DNA of 64,000 nt, from assembly GCA_002435955.1 (NCBI GenBank), contig DIWZ01000040.1, positions 124,732 through 188,731 on the forward strand, given 5' to 3'. A model generated the notes under the pieces. It was not told the origin of the DNA, did not search any database, and saw only the letters and a program-made list of their open reading frames with translations. This DNA is from Pelobacter sp. UBA6093 (GTDB taxonomy: Bacteria > Desulfobacterota > Desulfuromonadia > Desulfuromonadales > Syntrophotaleaceae). This document shows, one piece after another, positions 43,451 to 52,894 of the stretch. A program made the position numbers and the translations under genes. The stretch's first letter is position 1. Each line of letters begins with the position of its first letter.

Positions 43451-44620
43451 TCAGAGCCCTGCGCGGCTGCGCAGCGATTCCACCCGATCGGTACGTTCCC
43501 AGGTAAACTCGGGAAGTTCGCGACCGAAATGTCCATATGCCGCCGTTTTGCGATAGATGGGACGGAGCAGATCCAGGGTCTGGATAATGGCTGCCGGCCG
43601 CATGTCGAACTCCTCGCGTACAATTCGGGCTATTTCATTGGATGGCAGTACTCCGGTGCCGAAGGTATTGACCATAATCGATACCGGTTCGGCCACGCCT
43701 ATCGCATAGGCAATCTGAACTTCGCATTTGCGTGCCAGTTTGGCAGCAACGACGTTTTTTGCCACATAGCGAGCCATGTAAGAAGCGCTGCGGTCTACCT
43801 TCGAGGGATCCTTGCCGGAAAAAGCCCCGCCCCCATGGGAACCCTGCCCGCCGTATGTATCGACGATGATTTTGCGGCCGGTCAGGCCGCAGTCGCCCTG
43901 AGGGCCTCCGACCACAAAACGACCGGTCGGATTGACGTAAAACTTTGTCTCTTCGTCAAGCATGTCGGCGGGGATGACCTTTTTAATGACCTCTTCAAGC
44001 AAGGCTTCACGTAGAGTCTCATAGGCAACATCAGGGGAATGCTGAGAAGAAACGACAACCGTATCTACCCGTACCGGCTTATCGTTAATATACTGCACGG
44101 AAACCTGGGACTTGCTGTCGGGACGCAGAAAGGTCAGAAGTCCGCTTTTGCGTACTTCAGCCATGCGCTGGGTCAGATGGTGGGCATAAGTAATGGGCAT
44201 CGGCATGAGCACCGAGGTCTCATCGCAGGCATAACCGAACATGAGGCCCTGATCGCCCGCACCCTGTTCTTTAAACAATCCCTGCCCCTCGGTAACCCCC
44301 TGCGAGATATCAGGTGACTGGCGGTCGATGGAGGTCAGGACTGCACAAGTTTCCCAATCAAACCCCATGGCGGAATCGTTGTAGCCGATATCCCTGATGG
44401 CTTCGCGGACCACGTTGGGATAATCGATATTGGCTTTAGTGGTAATTTCGCCGGCAATAACAACCATGCCGGTTGTCACCATGGTTTCACAAGCTACTCG
44501 GCTCAGGGGATCCTGGGCAAGAATGGCATCAAGAATGGCATCGGAAACCTGGTCCGCCACCTTGTCCGGATGGCCTTCGCTTACGGATTCGGACGTGAAA
44601 AGAAAATCGGTCATGGGCAT
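43451..44620 (-). CDS. metK: S-adenosylmethionine synthetase
   Basis: MetK makes SAM from methionine and ATP. The 389-residue protein has FTSESVSEGHPDKV at the start, GDQGLMFGYA, and the P-loop GGGAFSGKDPSKVDRS, all diagnostic. The first ATG (44620) is seven bases from GGAGGG; an ATG two codons later is also possible. It has its own strong promoter and no riboswitch in the 72-base leader. Confidence 0.97.
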   Translation of the reverse strand: MPMTDFLFTSESVSEGHPDKVADQVSDAILDAILAQDPLSRVACETMVTTGMVVIAGEITTKANIDYPNVVREAIRDIGYNDSAMGFDWETCAVLTSIDRQSPDISQGVTEGQGLFKEQGAGDQGLMFGYACDETSVLMPMPITYAHHLTQRMAEVRKSGLLTFLRPDSKSQVSVQYINDKPVRVDTVVVSSQHSPDVAYETLREALLEEVIKKVIPADMLDEETKFYVNPTGRFVVGGPQGDCGLTGRKIIVDTYGGQGSHGGGAFSGKDPSKVDRSASYMARYVAKNVVAAKLARKCEVQIAYAIGVAEPVSIMVNTFGTGVLPSNEIARIVREEFDMRPAAIIQTLDLLRPIYRKTAAYGHFGRELPEFTWERTDRVESLRSRAGL

Positions 44621-44659
44621 GGAACATCCCTCCTGTTATATAAATTTTCAAAGCGCTAA

Positions 44660-44688
44660 ATTCTAAGTAGCGCGGATTCAGCTGTCAA
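44660..44688 (-). promoter_or_regulatory. Promoter for metK
   Basis: Minus-strand TTGACA (44688-44683) lies 17 bases from TAGAAT (44665-44660), a near-consensus promoter that starts just after the ptsI stop codon. Confidence 0.8.
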
Positions 44689-44692
44689 GCAT

Positions 44693-46468
44693 TTACTCGC
44701 TGGAGCAGCTTTTAGGGCGACTGAAAAGAGCAGGGAATCGTTTATTCATCTCTTGCGCCAGACGTCTGGCCGCTTCGGGCGCCGACCCCAACTCGAAAAG
44801 TTCCTTGACCAGGTGTTCGGCTTCAGGCCGATGAACCTGTCGGACAATACGTTTCACTTGGGAAATATAGGGAGCATTCATGGACCATTCGTCAAATCCA
44901 AGCCCCAACAGCACCAGAGTATAAAGGGGGTCCGCTGCCATTTCGCCACAGATGCCAACCATTACGCCAACCTTCTTGGCGGCCTGGCAAATCATACGCA
45001 ATGCCCGCAAAACAGCCGGATGCAACGGTTCATATAAATAAGCAACATGCTCGTTGCCACGGTCAACAGCCAGACAGTACTGAATCAGGTCATTGGTCCC
45101 CACAGAAAGGAAATCGACCTCACGAGCCAGAAACTCCGTGATCAGCGCCGCGGCCGGGGTTTCGATCATAATCCCGATCTCGATCCCTGCATCAAACGCA
45201 TGACCTTCCCTTATGAGCTCTTGTTTTACCTCTTCAAGCAGGGATTTACAGCTCTTGATTTCGGCCACGCCGGTAATCAAGGGGAAAAGCAGGCGGGCTT
45301 TGCCATACACCGAGGCCCGGAGAACGGCACGCAGCTGAACTTTAAACAGGTTCTTTTCCTTCAGGGAAAACCGGATGGCACGCAGCCCCATGGCCGGATT
45401 CGCTTCATCGGAGAGATCAATCCCCGGCACCAGTTTATCTCCGCCGACATCGAGGGTACGAATGGTCACCGGATGGGGAGCCATCCGTTCGATAATTTCG
45501 CGGTAAGCCGCAACCTGTTCATCTTCGGAGGGAATATTCGCCCCCTGCATGTAAAGAAATTCGGTACGAAATAACCCGACACCCTGAGCCCCTTCACGCA
45601 AGGCGATCGGCACTTCTTCTGCTATTTCGATATTGCTGCGCAGGATAATGTGGTGACCATCCAGTGTGACGGCCTCAAGCCCCCGGAAATAGGTCAGTTC
45701 CTCGGCCTGATATTCGTAAAACTGCTTTTTTTGCAGATATTCTTTAAAAGTATCCAGAGATGGATTGAGCACCACGGTTCCGGTACTGCCATCGATGATG
45801 ACCGGCATCCCCTCGCGCACCTGAGACGTAACGGACTCGAGTCCAACCACCGCAGGGATCCCGAGAGAACGTGCCAGAATCGTGGTATGAGAGGTCCGAC
45901 CTCCAAGGTCGGTGACAAAACCGATAATGTGCGATTTGTCGATCTGCATGGTATCTGCCGGCGACAAATCGTGCGCCACCACCACAGCCTTGCGTTCGAT
46001 ATCGGCTAAAGACTGCTGGGTAACCCCCACCAGGTTACGCAGGATGCGATCGCCAACCGAATCGACATCGGAGCGGCGTTCTCTCAGATACTCATCGTCA
46101 ATGGTGTCAAAAACAGCGCGAAACCTCTTAAGGGTCCGCATAAGAGCACCTTCGGCATTAATTTTCTCACGCCGGATGGTGGCCACGGTTTCCTCAACGA
46201 GCATCGGATCCTTCAGTATCAGAAGATGCGTATCGATGATGTGCAGATGGTCAGCGATACGGGGATCTGCGACACGTTTTTTGACATCCTCCAACTGATC
46301 CCTGGAACATTCCAAAGCTTGTTCAAACAGATGAACTTCATCTTCAAGTTCATGTGGCTCAAGAGTCCGTTCGATAGTAGACATACGCCTTCGGTCTACC
46401 ACATATGCAGCTCCGATCGCGATGCCAGGTGATGCACCTATGCCTACCAGAAAAACGTCCTGAATCAT
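44693..46468 (-). CDS. ptsI: Phosphoenolpyruvate-protein phosphotransferase (EI)
   Basis: EI takes phosphate from PEP and passes it to HPr. The 591-residue protein has the phospho-histidine H194 in GGRTSHTTILAR, the PEP-binding LFRTEFLYM region, and the C-terminal ICGEMAADP cysteine motif. It has no GAF domain, so it is of the sugar-PTS type rather than PtsP. It starts one base after the HPr stop codon and completes the PTS series. Confidence 0.95.
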   Translation of the reverse strand: MIQDVFLVGIGASPGIAIGAAYVVDRRRMSTIERTLEPHELEDEVHLFEQALECSRDQLEDVKKRVADPRIADHLHIIDTHLLILKDPMLVEETVATIRREKINAEGALMRTLKRFRAVFDTIDDEYLRERRSDVDSVGDRILRNLVGVTQQSLADIERKAVVVAHDLSPADTMQIDKSHIIGFVTDLGGRTSHTTILARSLGIPAVVGLESVTSQVREGMPVIIDGSTGTVVLNPSLDTFKEYLQKKQFYEYQAEELTYFRGLEAVTLDGHHIILRSNIEIAEEVPIALREGAQGVGLFRTEFLYMQGANIPSEDEQVAAYREIIERMAPHPVTIRTLDVGGDKLVPGIDLSDEANPAMGLRAIRFSLKEKNLFKVQLRAVLRASVYGKARLLFPLITGVAEIKSCKSLLEEVKQELIREGHAFDAGIEIGIMIETPAAALITEFLAREVDFLSVGTNDLIQYCLAVDRGNEHVAYLYEPLHPAVLRALRMICQAAKKVGVMVGICGEMAADPLYTLVLLGLGFDEWSMNAPYISQVKRIVRQVHRPEAEHLVKELFELGSAPEAARRLAQEMNKRFPALFSRPKSCSSE

Positions 46469-46469
46469 G

Positions 46470-46736
46470 TTACAACTCTCCGAAACCGTTCTTGATCAAT
46501 TGCCCGAGAGCTTCCATGGCGGCATCGGCATCCCGACCCGAAGTCGCAACTTCAATTTGAGAACCTTGTGCCGCAGCCAGCATCAAAATCCCCATAATGC
46601 TCTTTCCACTGACCTCTTCGCCATCTTTGGAGACAACAACGTCAGACTCGAATTTACTGGCAGTCTGCACAAATAGAGCAGCAGCCCTGGCATGCAAACC
46701 AAGTTTATTAACAATAGTGAAGAATTGTTTTTCCAT
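46470..46736 (-). CDS. ptsH: Phosphocarrier protein HPr
   Basis: HPr carries phosphate from EI to EIIA proteins. The 88-residue protein has H15 in NKLGLHARAAA and a serine at position 46 in GKSIMG, where HPr kinase would act if present. The start is fixed by the ATG that overlaps the EIID stop (TGATG). The 134-residue frame extending to 46874 is inside the EIID gene and not used. Confidence 0.94.
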   Translation of the reverse strand: MEKQFFTIVNKLGLHARAAALFVQTASKFESDVVVSKDGEEVSGKSIMGILMLAAAQGSQIEVATSGRDADAAMEALGQLIKNGFGEL

Positions 46737-47506
46737 CAGAGTCTCAGACTGGTGCATAGGTGCAATCCGATCCATAACAAAATAACCAAACCGATCAACA
46801 TTACAAGAGAGGATAAGCCCCTCCGGACAAAACTCCCGGCAAGCACGACGCAAGGCACCGCCAGCCACCCCCACATAGTCGACTGCCGGGCGCTTTCAAG
46901 ACTGCTGAATGCAATCCAGGCTGAAAACCCTCCTAAAACCATAACCAAAATGGCGCGCAAACGATAGGCCAGGTCCGACAAACGCCAACGCTGCAGATTA
47001 TCAACGATTTTGTAATCTCTGCGATATCCCTGAATGAAACCGTATAAACGCAGACCGATAGCCGGCACATTGTAAAGAACTAGAAAAAGAGGAACACTCC
47101 ACCAACGCCCGGTAAAAGCCAGCCATACTGCGATGATCGCAGCAAGGGGGCGGACGGTACCCCAAAAAAAACTATCTCCCATTGCTGCACATGGCCCGGC
47201 AAGGGCCGACTTGAACTCCTCGACCTCCATGATCAGCTCAGAACCGCAACTCTTTTTTTCTTCAAGCCGGAGACTTGCGCCGATAATGGGCAAAGCAAGC
47301 ACAGGATTGGAATTAAAATAGGCCAGATTACGCTGACAGACGTTTTGCAATTCCTGTCCCTTGTACAATCGGCGCAAAGCCGGCAATACGGCAAACAGAA
47401 AGCCGAGGTTTTGCATGCGCCCAAAACTCCAACTGGCCTGCAACACCATAGCACGCAACCCTACCAGCCACAGAGTTGAGCTCGAGAGTGTTTGCCGCAC
47501 ATTCAT
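46736..47506 (-). CDS. PTS mannose/fructose/sorbose-family EIID membrane subunit
   Basis: The 256-residue protein fits EIID: an N-terminal amphipathic region with LQASWSFGRMQNLGF, the EFKSALAGPCAAMGDSFFWG segment, then membrane helices in the second half (about residues 120-145, 190-215 and 225-250). With EIIC it forms the sugar channel. The substrate is not evident. It starts three bases after EIIC ends. Confidence 0.88.
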   Translation of the reverse strand: MNVRQTLSSSTLWLVGLRAMVLQASWSFGRMQNLGFLFAVLPALRRLYKGQELQNVCQRNLAYFNSNPVLALPIIGASLRLEEKKSCGSELIMEVEEFKSALAGPCAAMGDSFFWGTVRPLAAIIAVWLAFTGRWWSVPLFLVLYNVPAIGLRLYGFIQGYRRDYKIVDNLQRWRLSDLAYRLRAILVMVLGGFSAWIAFSSLESARQSTMWGWLAVPCVVLAGSFVRRGLSSLVMLIGLVILLWIGLHLCTSLRL

Positions 47507-47509
47507 AAC

Positions 47510-48208
47510 TCACCCAAAAATCTGAAGCAGACCATAAATAACCAGAAAGGAGCTGCAATACACCCAAATTGCGGGGCGAAAGTTAACCGTGCACAGACAA
47601 GCTGCAACGCCAACCATGGGAACTCCCAATCGTAACCATGGCAACATTACGGCAAGATCACAAGACAGCAACGGCACCAGAATTCGTAGACTCAATAACC
47701 CACCAAGCAGAATCACGCCGAAAGTCAAAACCGAAGCCAAGCCGAAATGGCATGCACCCTGCAAATGCAGCCAGGTCAGAGCGCGATAGCGCCCTCCATC
47801 GATAGCACGCTCCGCGCGCACCCACAGGTTGCCGTTCAAGCGTCTGGCAACCCGATCGAAAAATTCCCCGACTTTACCAAAAGGTAAAGCGACAAGCAGG
47901 CAAAGGATGGCAAAAGCGGTCAAAGGGATCGGAGCCCCCGGATATTGGGTGATGGCAAGACAGGTACTGCCTATGGCGACCTGGGTATCGTCCGGAGGTA
48001 TCGAAGCGCCAACAGGTATGCGTCCCAACCACAGCAACTCGAGAAATGCGCCGATTTGCAGGCCGGTAGTTGAATCCCCCAACAACCATCCGGTCATGGG
48101 AGCAGCCACAATAGGTCGGGAAATCATCAGCTGAAATACCGCTGTCCGATCCAGTCCGGCTACCAACGATGCAAGAAAAGCCATGCAATAAGGAAAACCA
48201 GACATCAT
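47510..48208 (-). CDS. PTS mannose/fructose/sorbose-family EIIC membrane subunit
   Basis: This 232-residue integral membrane protein has the EIIC features RPIVAAPMTGWLLGD and QIGAFLELLWLGRIPVGASIPPD near the N-terminus and five or more further hydrophobic segments. It forms the translocation channel with EIID. The ATG at 48208 overlaps the EIIB stop (ATGA), so I prefer it to the longer frame to 48244. Confidence 0.88.
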   Translation of the reverse strand: MMSGFPYCMAFLASLVAGLDRTAVFQLMISRPIVAAPMTGWLLGDSTTGLQIGAFLELLWLGRIPVGASIPPDDTQVAIGSTCLAITQYPGAPIPLTAFAILCLLVALPFGKVGEFFDRVARRLNGNLWVRAERAIDGGRYRALTWLHLQGACHFGLASVLTFGVILLGGLLSLRILVPLLSCDLAVMLPWLRLGVPMVGVAACLCTVNFRPAIWVYCSSFLVIYGLLQIFG

Positions 48209-48699
48209 GAAGGCTTTATTTTTTTCTTGATCATGCTGCGCCACCCACGCAGTCGATCAGAGGGGACACACTGCAGGTTAATGTCGACCCCCTTGGACTC
48301 GAGCTCCGTCAGGCTTGAAATATCGGCATTATCCAAAGTGATGGTGCACCCGAGCTGCTGCACACCCTGGGGCCGGTGCAGGTTACCAAGGTTGAGCTGT
48401 GGGAAATGCAAACCAAGACAGTAGGCGTGCAAGGCGTCATCGGGACTGGCGAACAACACCATGACACGCAAGCTGCTGTTATCCGGTGACAGAACAAACC
48501 GCGTGGAATCCTCAATGGTCTCGATGATCACCTGGATACCACGTGGCACGGCAGCCGCCATCAGCATTTTGCGCATCCCGGCATGGGCAATCTCATCGTT
48601 GGCCACCACAATGCAGTTCGCTTTGGTATTCGGAATCCAGGCTTCCAGAACCTGTCCGTGAATCAACCGATTATCTACACGTGCAAGTACGATGCTCAT
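48205..48699 (-). CDS. PTS mannose/fructose/sorbose-family EIIB subunit
   Basis: The 164-residue cytoplasmic protein passes phosphate from EIIA to the sugar. H14 in DNRLIHGQVLEAW is the phosphorylation site. The rest of the alpha/beta domain (IVVANDEIA, then LNLGNLH) fits the family. The ATG at 48699 has no clear ribosome site; a TTG three codons earlier is possible. Confidence 0.9.
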   Translation of the reverse strand: MSIVLARVDNRLIHGQVLEAWIPNTKANCIVVANDEIAHAGMRKMLMAAAVPRGIQVIIETIEDSTRFVLSPDNSSLRVMVLFASPDDALHAYCLGLHFPQLNLGNLHRPQGVQQLGCTITLDNADISSLTELESKGVDINLQCVPSDRLRGWRSMIKKKIKPS

Positions 48700-48719
48700 A
48701 ACACACAATCAGCCAGCGG

Positions 48720-49121
48720 CTATTTTGTAAGAATCTCACTAGCGAGCAAAATACTTTGCTGGCCGTAATTTCTCAAAAGGAGCGCAAGTTCATTCAATGA
48801 GCGGCCGCTGCGCTCCTGAGAAGCCCTGAGCAGCATGGGCAGATTTACCCCACTGAGAACATCGACCAACCCTTGCTCGAGGAAGGAAAACCCAATATTG
48901 GAGGGGGTTCCACCGAACATGTCGGTCATCACCAAAACCCCTTCCCCATCTTGTCCAACCACATCGATGGCATGCTGAAAACGCTGCCGTATTTCATCCG
49001 GACCGTCTCCACGCAAAATTTCTACGGCGGCAACAAAGGGCAAGGGGCCAAGAATCATCTCGGCGGTTCTGACGAGTTCACCGGCCAAACCGCAATGCGT
49101 TGCAATGACTAGACCGACCAC
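48720..49121 (-). CDS. PTS mannose-family EIIA subunit
   Basis: This 133-residue protein is the EIIA-Man domain: H9 in IATHCGLAGEL accepts phosphate from HPr, and MTDMFGGTPSN marks the family. It begins with GTG after AAGGAG, four bases after rapZ ends. With the following genes it completes a full EIIA-EIIB-EIIC-EIID set. Confidence 0.92.
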   Translation of the reverse strand: MVGLVIATHCGLAGELVRTAEMILGPLPFVAAVEILRGDGPDEIRQRFQHAIDVVGQDGEGVLVMTDMFGGTPSNIGFSFLEQGLVDVLSGVNLPMLLRASQERSGRSLNELALLLRNYGQQSILLASEILTK

Positions 49122-49124
49122 CGG

Positions 49125-49991
49125 TTACTCCTTGGCCACATCGCGATGCAACCCCTCGATCACCAGGTTATCGTTCTGAATAGCAAAACGCAGATGTTCA
49201 GCGATGGCCACACTGCGATGACGGCCACCCGTACACCCGATCGAAATGGTCAGATAACTTTTGCCTTCCTTGTGATAGCAGGGCAACAGGTAATCCAGGA
49301 GGTGCATGAAGCGATCCAAAAATTCCCGGCATGCCTCCTGTCCCAGAACAAAATCGCGAACCCTCGGGGAAAGCCCGGTTTGAGGGCGCAAATCAGGTAT
49401 AAAGTAGGGATTGGGAAGAAAACGGACATCCATGACAAGGTCGGAACCGGGGGGAATTCCGTAGCGGTAGCCGAAAGATTGAATAAGCACAGCCAGAGGG
49501 GCTCCATTGCTTTCACCACCGACCATGTGAATAACTTTGGCCCGCAGTTGGTGTGGCGTAAGCCAGGAGGAGTCTATGATTTCGGTGGAGAGCTCCATGA
49601 TGCCCGCAAGCAGCGCACGTTCCTGGCGGATAGATTCAGATACACCCTCTTTCAGGGACAAGGGGTGACGACGGCGCGTTTCGGAATAACGACGGATAAG
49701 AACATCGTCAGCTGCGTCAAAAAAGAAAATATCCACCACATGGCCGGCTGTACGGACCTGTTCGAAAATTTCCCGGTATCCTTCAAGATAGGATTTATTC
49801 CGTGCATCTACAACCACGGCGACGTTGAATCCACCCTCGCCGGAGCAGGAATGCAATTTCAGAAACTCAGGCAGCAATACCAGCGGAAGATTGTCGACAA
49901 CGAAAAAACCTTCATCTTCCATGGCCCTGGCGGCGGTGGTTTTCCCGGACCCGGACAAGCCCGTAATAATAATCAAACGAGCACGTTTCAT
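49125..49991 (-). CDS. rapZ: RNase adapter / nucleotide-binding protein RapZ
   Basis: RapZ (YvcJ/YhbJ) binds nucleotides and, in enterobacteria, directs RNase E to the small RNA GlmZ and so controls amino-sugar synthesis. The 288-residue protein has the P-loop GLSGSGKT (residues 11-18), the DNLPLVLLPEF segment and the C-terminal IGCTGGRHRSV. Close linkage to rpoN and ptsN is a hallmark of the family; its target here is unknown. Confidence 0.94.
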   Translation of the reverse strand: MKRARLIIITGLSGSGKTTAARAMEDEGFFVVDNLPLVLLPEFLKLHSCSGEGGFNVAVVVDARNKSYLEGYREIFEQVRTAGHVVDIFFFDAADDVLIRRYSETRRRHPLSLKEGVSESIRQERALLAGIMELSTEIIDSSWLTPHQLRAKVIHMVGGESNGAPLAVLIQSFGYRYGIPPGSDLVMDVRFLPNPYFIPDLRPQTGLSPRVRDFVLGQEACREFLDRFMHLLDYLLPCYHKEGKSYLTISIGCTGGRHRSVAIAEHLRFAIQNDNLVIEGLHRDVAKE

Positions 49992-50053
49992 GGTTCTCCA
50001 AGTTTAACGGAAGCAGGCGAATCCCTGGTGAGAATAGAATTCGCCCACTGAGA

Positions 50054-50110
50054 AAAAAAGGGTATCAGGCGCAAGCTGAATGAATCCACCGGTCACCTGG
50101 ATACCCTTCT
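50054..50110 (-). terminator. Long-loop hairpin with T-run between ptsN and rapZ
   Basis: AAGGGTATC pairs with GATACCCTT and the stem is extended by CCAGG/CCTG around a 27-base loop; seven Ts follow on the minus strand. It looks like a terminator within the rpoN-PTS series, so rapZ and the PTS genes may be partly uncoupled from ptsN. Confidence 0.7.
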
Positions 50111-50190
50111 CAAAGAGATATGCGCGGCAGACGGTTTACCGCCATGTCATGAAAAGAAAGTTGTTTAAAATGACGCTTCCCAAAACAAGC

Positions 50191-50652
50191 TCAAAGACGT
50201 TCTTCCTCTTCACCGATAATGCGGTAAAGGTCATCTCCGGAATCGGCCCCCAAAAGCCGCTGGCGAACGGCCGGACTTTTTAACAATTTGGAGATACGCG
50301 CAAGGGTCTTCAAATGAACACCAACAGATTCTTCGGGAGCAAGTAATAAAAAGAAAAGGTGGGCCGGTTTGCCGTCCAGAGAATCAAAACCGACCCCCCT
50401 TTTGCTACGGCCAAAAGAGAGCACCAACTGATCGATATTGCGAAGTTTCCCATGAGGGATGGCGACACCCTCACCTATACCGGTACTACCGAGGCGCTCT
50501 CTCTCTTGAAGCACGTGAACGACTTCTGCACGGTCCAGTCCCTTGCCAACTTTAATTGCCGCTCCTGCAAGCTCTTCCAGGACGGCATCTTTTTCAACCG
50601 CCTGCAGATTTGCGACGATAGCGGAAGGATTAAGCAGATCGACGATTTTCAT
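50191..50652 (-). CDS. ptsN: Nitrogen-regulatory PTS protein EIIA-Ntr
   Basis: PtsN is a regulatory EIIA of the fructose/mannitol class. The 153-residue protein has phospho-accepting H67 in GVAIPHGKL and the STGIGEG run before it. It acts as a phosphorylation-dependent regulator rather than a sugar carrier. It follows hpf by 90 bases, the common order with rpoN. Confidence 0.93.
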   Translation of the reverse strand: MKIVDLLNPSAIVANLQAVEKDAVLEELAGAAIKVGKGLDRAEVVHVLQERERLGSTGIGEGVAIPHGKLRNIDQLVLSFGRSKRGVGFDSLDGKPAHLFFLLLAPEESVGVHLKTLARISKLLKSPAVRQRLLGADSGDDLYRIIGEEEERL

Positions 50653-50742
50653 AGTTTAAACAAAAGCCCCGACATCCCATGGTCAAGAAACCAACCGGAC
50701 CGGTTCTTTCCTCCTCAATATTGCATGAAAACACGAAACAGC

Positions 50743-51291
50743 TTACTTCACTTCCGGAACGATAAGCCCGTAGTTGCCGTCTTTCCGGCGATATACAACG
50801 CTGATTTCGTTAGTCGAAGCGTCGGAAAAAACCAGAAAGGCTTTGCTCAAAAGGTCCATTTGCATAACAGCTTCTTCAACGGACAATGGTTTGACGGAAA
50901 AACTCTGACTTTGAATGACAATCGGTTCCTCCGCCCCTTCATCGATGCTTTCGGCCGCATACACGGTTTTTTCTACCTGACGCACCTGATCAGATGACGG
51001 CTTATGCTTTTTAATTTTTTCTTTGTACCGCTTCAGCTGGCGCTCGAGTTTGTCGACCATGCCATCGATAGCGGCATACATATCGTTGGTTTCGTCAGAA
51101 CCTTTAATGGTAATGCCTTTGGCGACCAGAGTCACTTCTGCACAATGCCGAATTTTCTTTTCAACCGAAAGGACGGCCTGGGCATCAATGGGTTCATCAA
51201 TATACTTTTTTACCCGCGCAATTTTTTCTTCAAGATACTTTCGGAGTGCATCACTAACATCCATGTGTCGAAATGTCACGGCAATCTGCAT
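50743..51291 (-). CDS. hpf: Ribosome hibernation promoting factor, long form
   Basis: At 182 residues this is the long HPF: an N-terminal S30AE domain (residues 1-100, RHMDVSDALRKYLEEKIARV) that occupies the tRNA sites, a linker rich in charge, and a C-terminal dimerisation domain (about residues 125-182, MDLLSKAFLVFSDAST) that joins two 30S heads into a 100S dimer. GGAGG is nine bases before the ATG. A TATAAT-like box at 51366-51361 suggests a separate promoter after rpoN. Confidence 0.94.
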   Translation of the reverse strand: MQIAVTFRHMDVSDALRKYLEEKIARVKKYIDEPIDAQAVLSVEKKIRHCAEVTLVAKGITIKGSDETNDMYAAIDGMVDKLERQLKRYKEKIKKHKPSSDQVRQVEKTVYAAESIDEGAEEPIVIQSQSFSVKPLSVEEAVMQMDLLSKAFLVFSDASTNEISVVYRRKDGNYGLIVPEVK

Positions 51292-51386
51292 ACTTGTAAA
51301 CCTCCTGATGAACGGGTTAAGTAGGGAGTCGAGGTTTTCCGCTTACAGGTCTCTAAACCAATTATACCCTGTGTTTCAGGCAGCGC

Positions 51387-52835
51387 TTAAAATAACCGTT
51401 TGCGCTCGGTAGACGACCGTATATTCAGCATTTCTCGATATTTTGTAACAGTACGACGAGCGATGTCTATCCCTTCCTGGCGCAGAATTTCGACAATTTT
51501 CTGATCGGAATAGGGCTTTTTGGCGTTTTCCTCGGCTATGATATCCTTAATTTTGCTTTTCACACTCTCGGAGGCTATTGAATCCCCTACGGTTGTATTT
51601 ATACCGCTGTTAAAAAAATACTTCAACTCAAACAACCCACGTGGTGTCTGAACGTATTTGTTTGTCGTAACGCGGCTGACCGTCGATTCATGCATTTCAA
51701 TATCTTCAGCCACGTCACGCAACACCAATGGTTTGAGATATTCTATACCCTTTTCAAAAAAGTCCCGCTGAAACTTGACGATGCTTTTGGTGACACGAAA
51801 AATGGTTCGCTGACGCTGGTGGATACTTTTGATCAACCAGATGGCCCCGCGCAATTTTTCCTGGATGTACTCCCCGGCCTTTTCGTCGACTTTTTGCCCA
51901 CCCGACAGAGCATTTCGGTAAAAGGAATTGATGCGCAAACTCGGCAACCCTTCGTCATTAAGAACCACGACGTACTCATCGCCAACCTTGTGCACAAAAA
52001 TATCGGGTGTAATGTATTGAATCTCATCCTGGCTGTAGGCCCTTCCTGGACGAGGATCCAGGCCGGAAATTACCCGTGCGGCTCCGAGGACATCATCCAG
52101 AGGCAACCCGAGGGTTCTGGCAATGGATTGATATTTTCGGTTTTCAAGCTCGTCGATATGGTCGCGCAGCATGATACCGACCAGAGATTCGCCCATGCCC
52201 AATACTTCAGCTTGCTTGAGAAGACAGTCGCGCAAATTGTGGGTCGCGACACCGGCAGGATCAAAGTCCTGGACCACGGCCAGGGCCCGTTCGGTAGTTT
52301 CAAGACTTACCCCGGCTGCCTGGGAGATTTCCTCGACGGATGCTTTGAGATAACCGTCCTCGTCGATATTACCGATGATCTCTGCAGCGGCAGCATGCTC
52401 GTCATCCGGGATACGGATCAGGTTTAGTTGCCAGGCAAGGTGGTCGGCGAGAGAGGTTTTTTTGGTCAGCAGACTTTCAAAACTCGGACGTTCTTCCTCG
52501 GCTTCATAGGTATCGACCGTCGCCCCGCCGGCATTGTACCCATCGAGATAATTCTGCCAGTCCGCCTGGTTGAATTCCTCCATATTTCCCTGCAACTCCT
52601 TGACCTCCTCAGTGGATGCGGAAGCTTCGGGAATTTCGGCGATTTCAGCAGCAAGTTCCTTGTCATCGGCAAGGTCGGCACCCTCTTCAAGAACAGGATT
52701 CTCTTCCAGTTCCTGGCGCACAACCTCCTCCAACTCGATCCGCGAAAGCTGCAGCAGCTTGATGGCCTGCTGCAACTGAGGTGTCATAACAAGTTGCTGA
52801 CTTAGTTTGAGCTGTTGCCGAATTTCTAATGCCAT
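51387..52835 (-). CDS. rpoN: RNA polymerase sigma-54 factor
   Basis: Sigma-54 directs transcription that depends on activator ATPases. The 482-residue protein has the glutamine- and leucine-rich Region I (residues 1-50, QQLVMTPQLQQAIKLLQLS), an acidic Region II, the core-binding domain, the helix-turn-helix and the RpoN box ARRTVTKYRE at residues 459-468 that reads the -24 element. It follows lptB by 59 bases, the classic arrangement. Confidence 0.96.
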   Translation of the reverse strand: MALEIRQQLKLSQQLVMTPQLQQAIKLLQLSRIELEEVVRQELEENPVLEEGADLADDKELAAEIAEIPEASASTEEVKELQGNMEEFNQADWQNYLDGYNAGGATVDTYEAEEERPSFESLLTKKTSLADHLAWQLNLIRIPDDEHAAAAEIIGNIDEDGYLKASVEEISQAAGVSLETTERALAVVQDFDPAGVATHNLRDCLLKQAEVLGMGESLVGIMLRDHIDELENRKYQSIARTLGLPLDDVLGAARVISGLDPRPGRAYSQDEIQYITPDIFVHKVGDEYVVVLNDEGLPSLRINSFYRNALSGGQKVDEKAGEYIQEKLRGAIWLIKSIHQRQRTIFRVTKSIVKFQRDFFEKGIEYLKPLVLRDVAEDIEMHESTVSRVTTNKYVQTPRGLFELKYFFNSGINTTVGDSIASESVKSKIKDIIAEENAKKPYSDQKIVEILRQEGIDIARRTVTKYREMLNIRSSTERKRLF

Positions 52836-52894
52836 GGTACCCCAATCTTTTACTTAAAAGGCATGGAAAGAATCGTGTCCGCACCGGGAAATTC

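Noticed and set aside
44621..44692. Possible SAM riboswitch in front of metK
   Set aside because: Only 72 bases separate metK from ptsI and they are filled by the promoter; no riboswitch core is visible.
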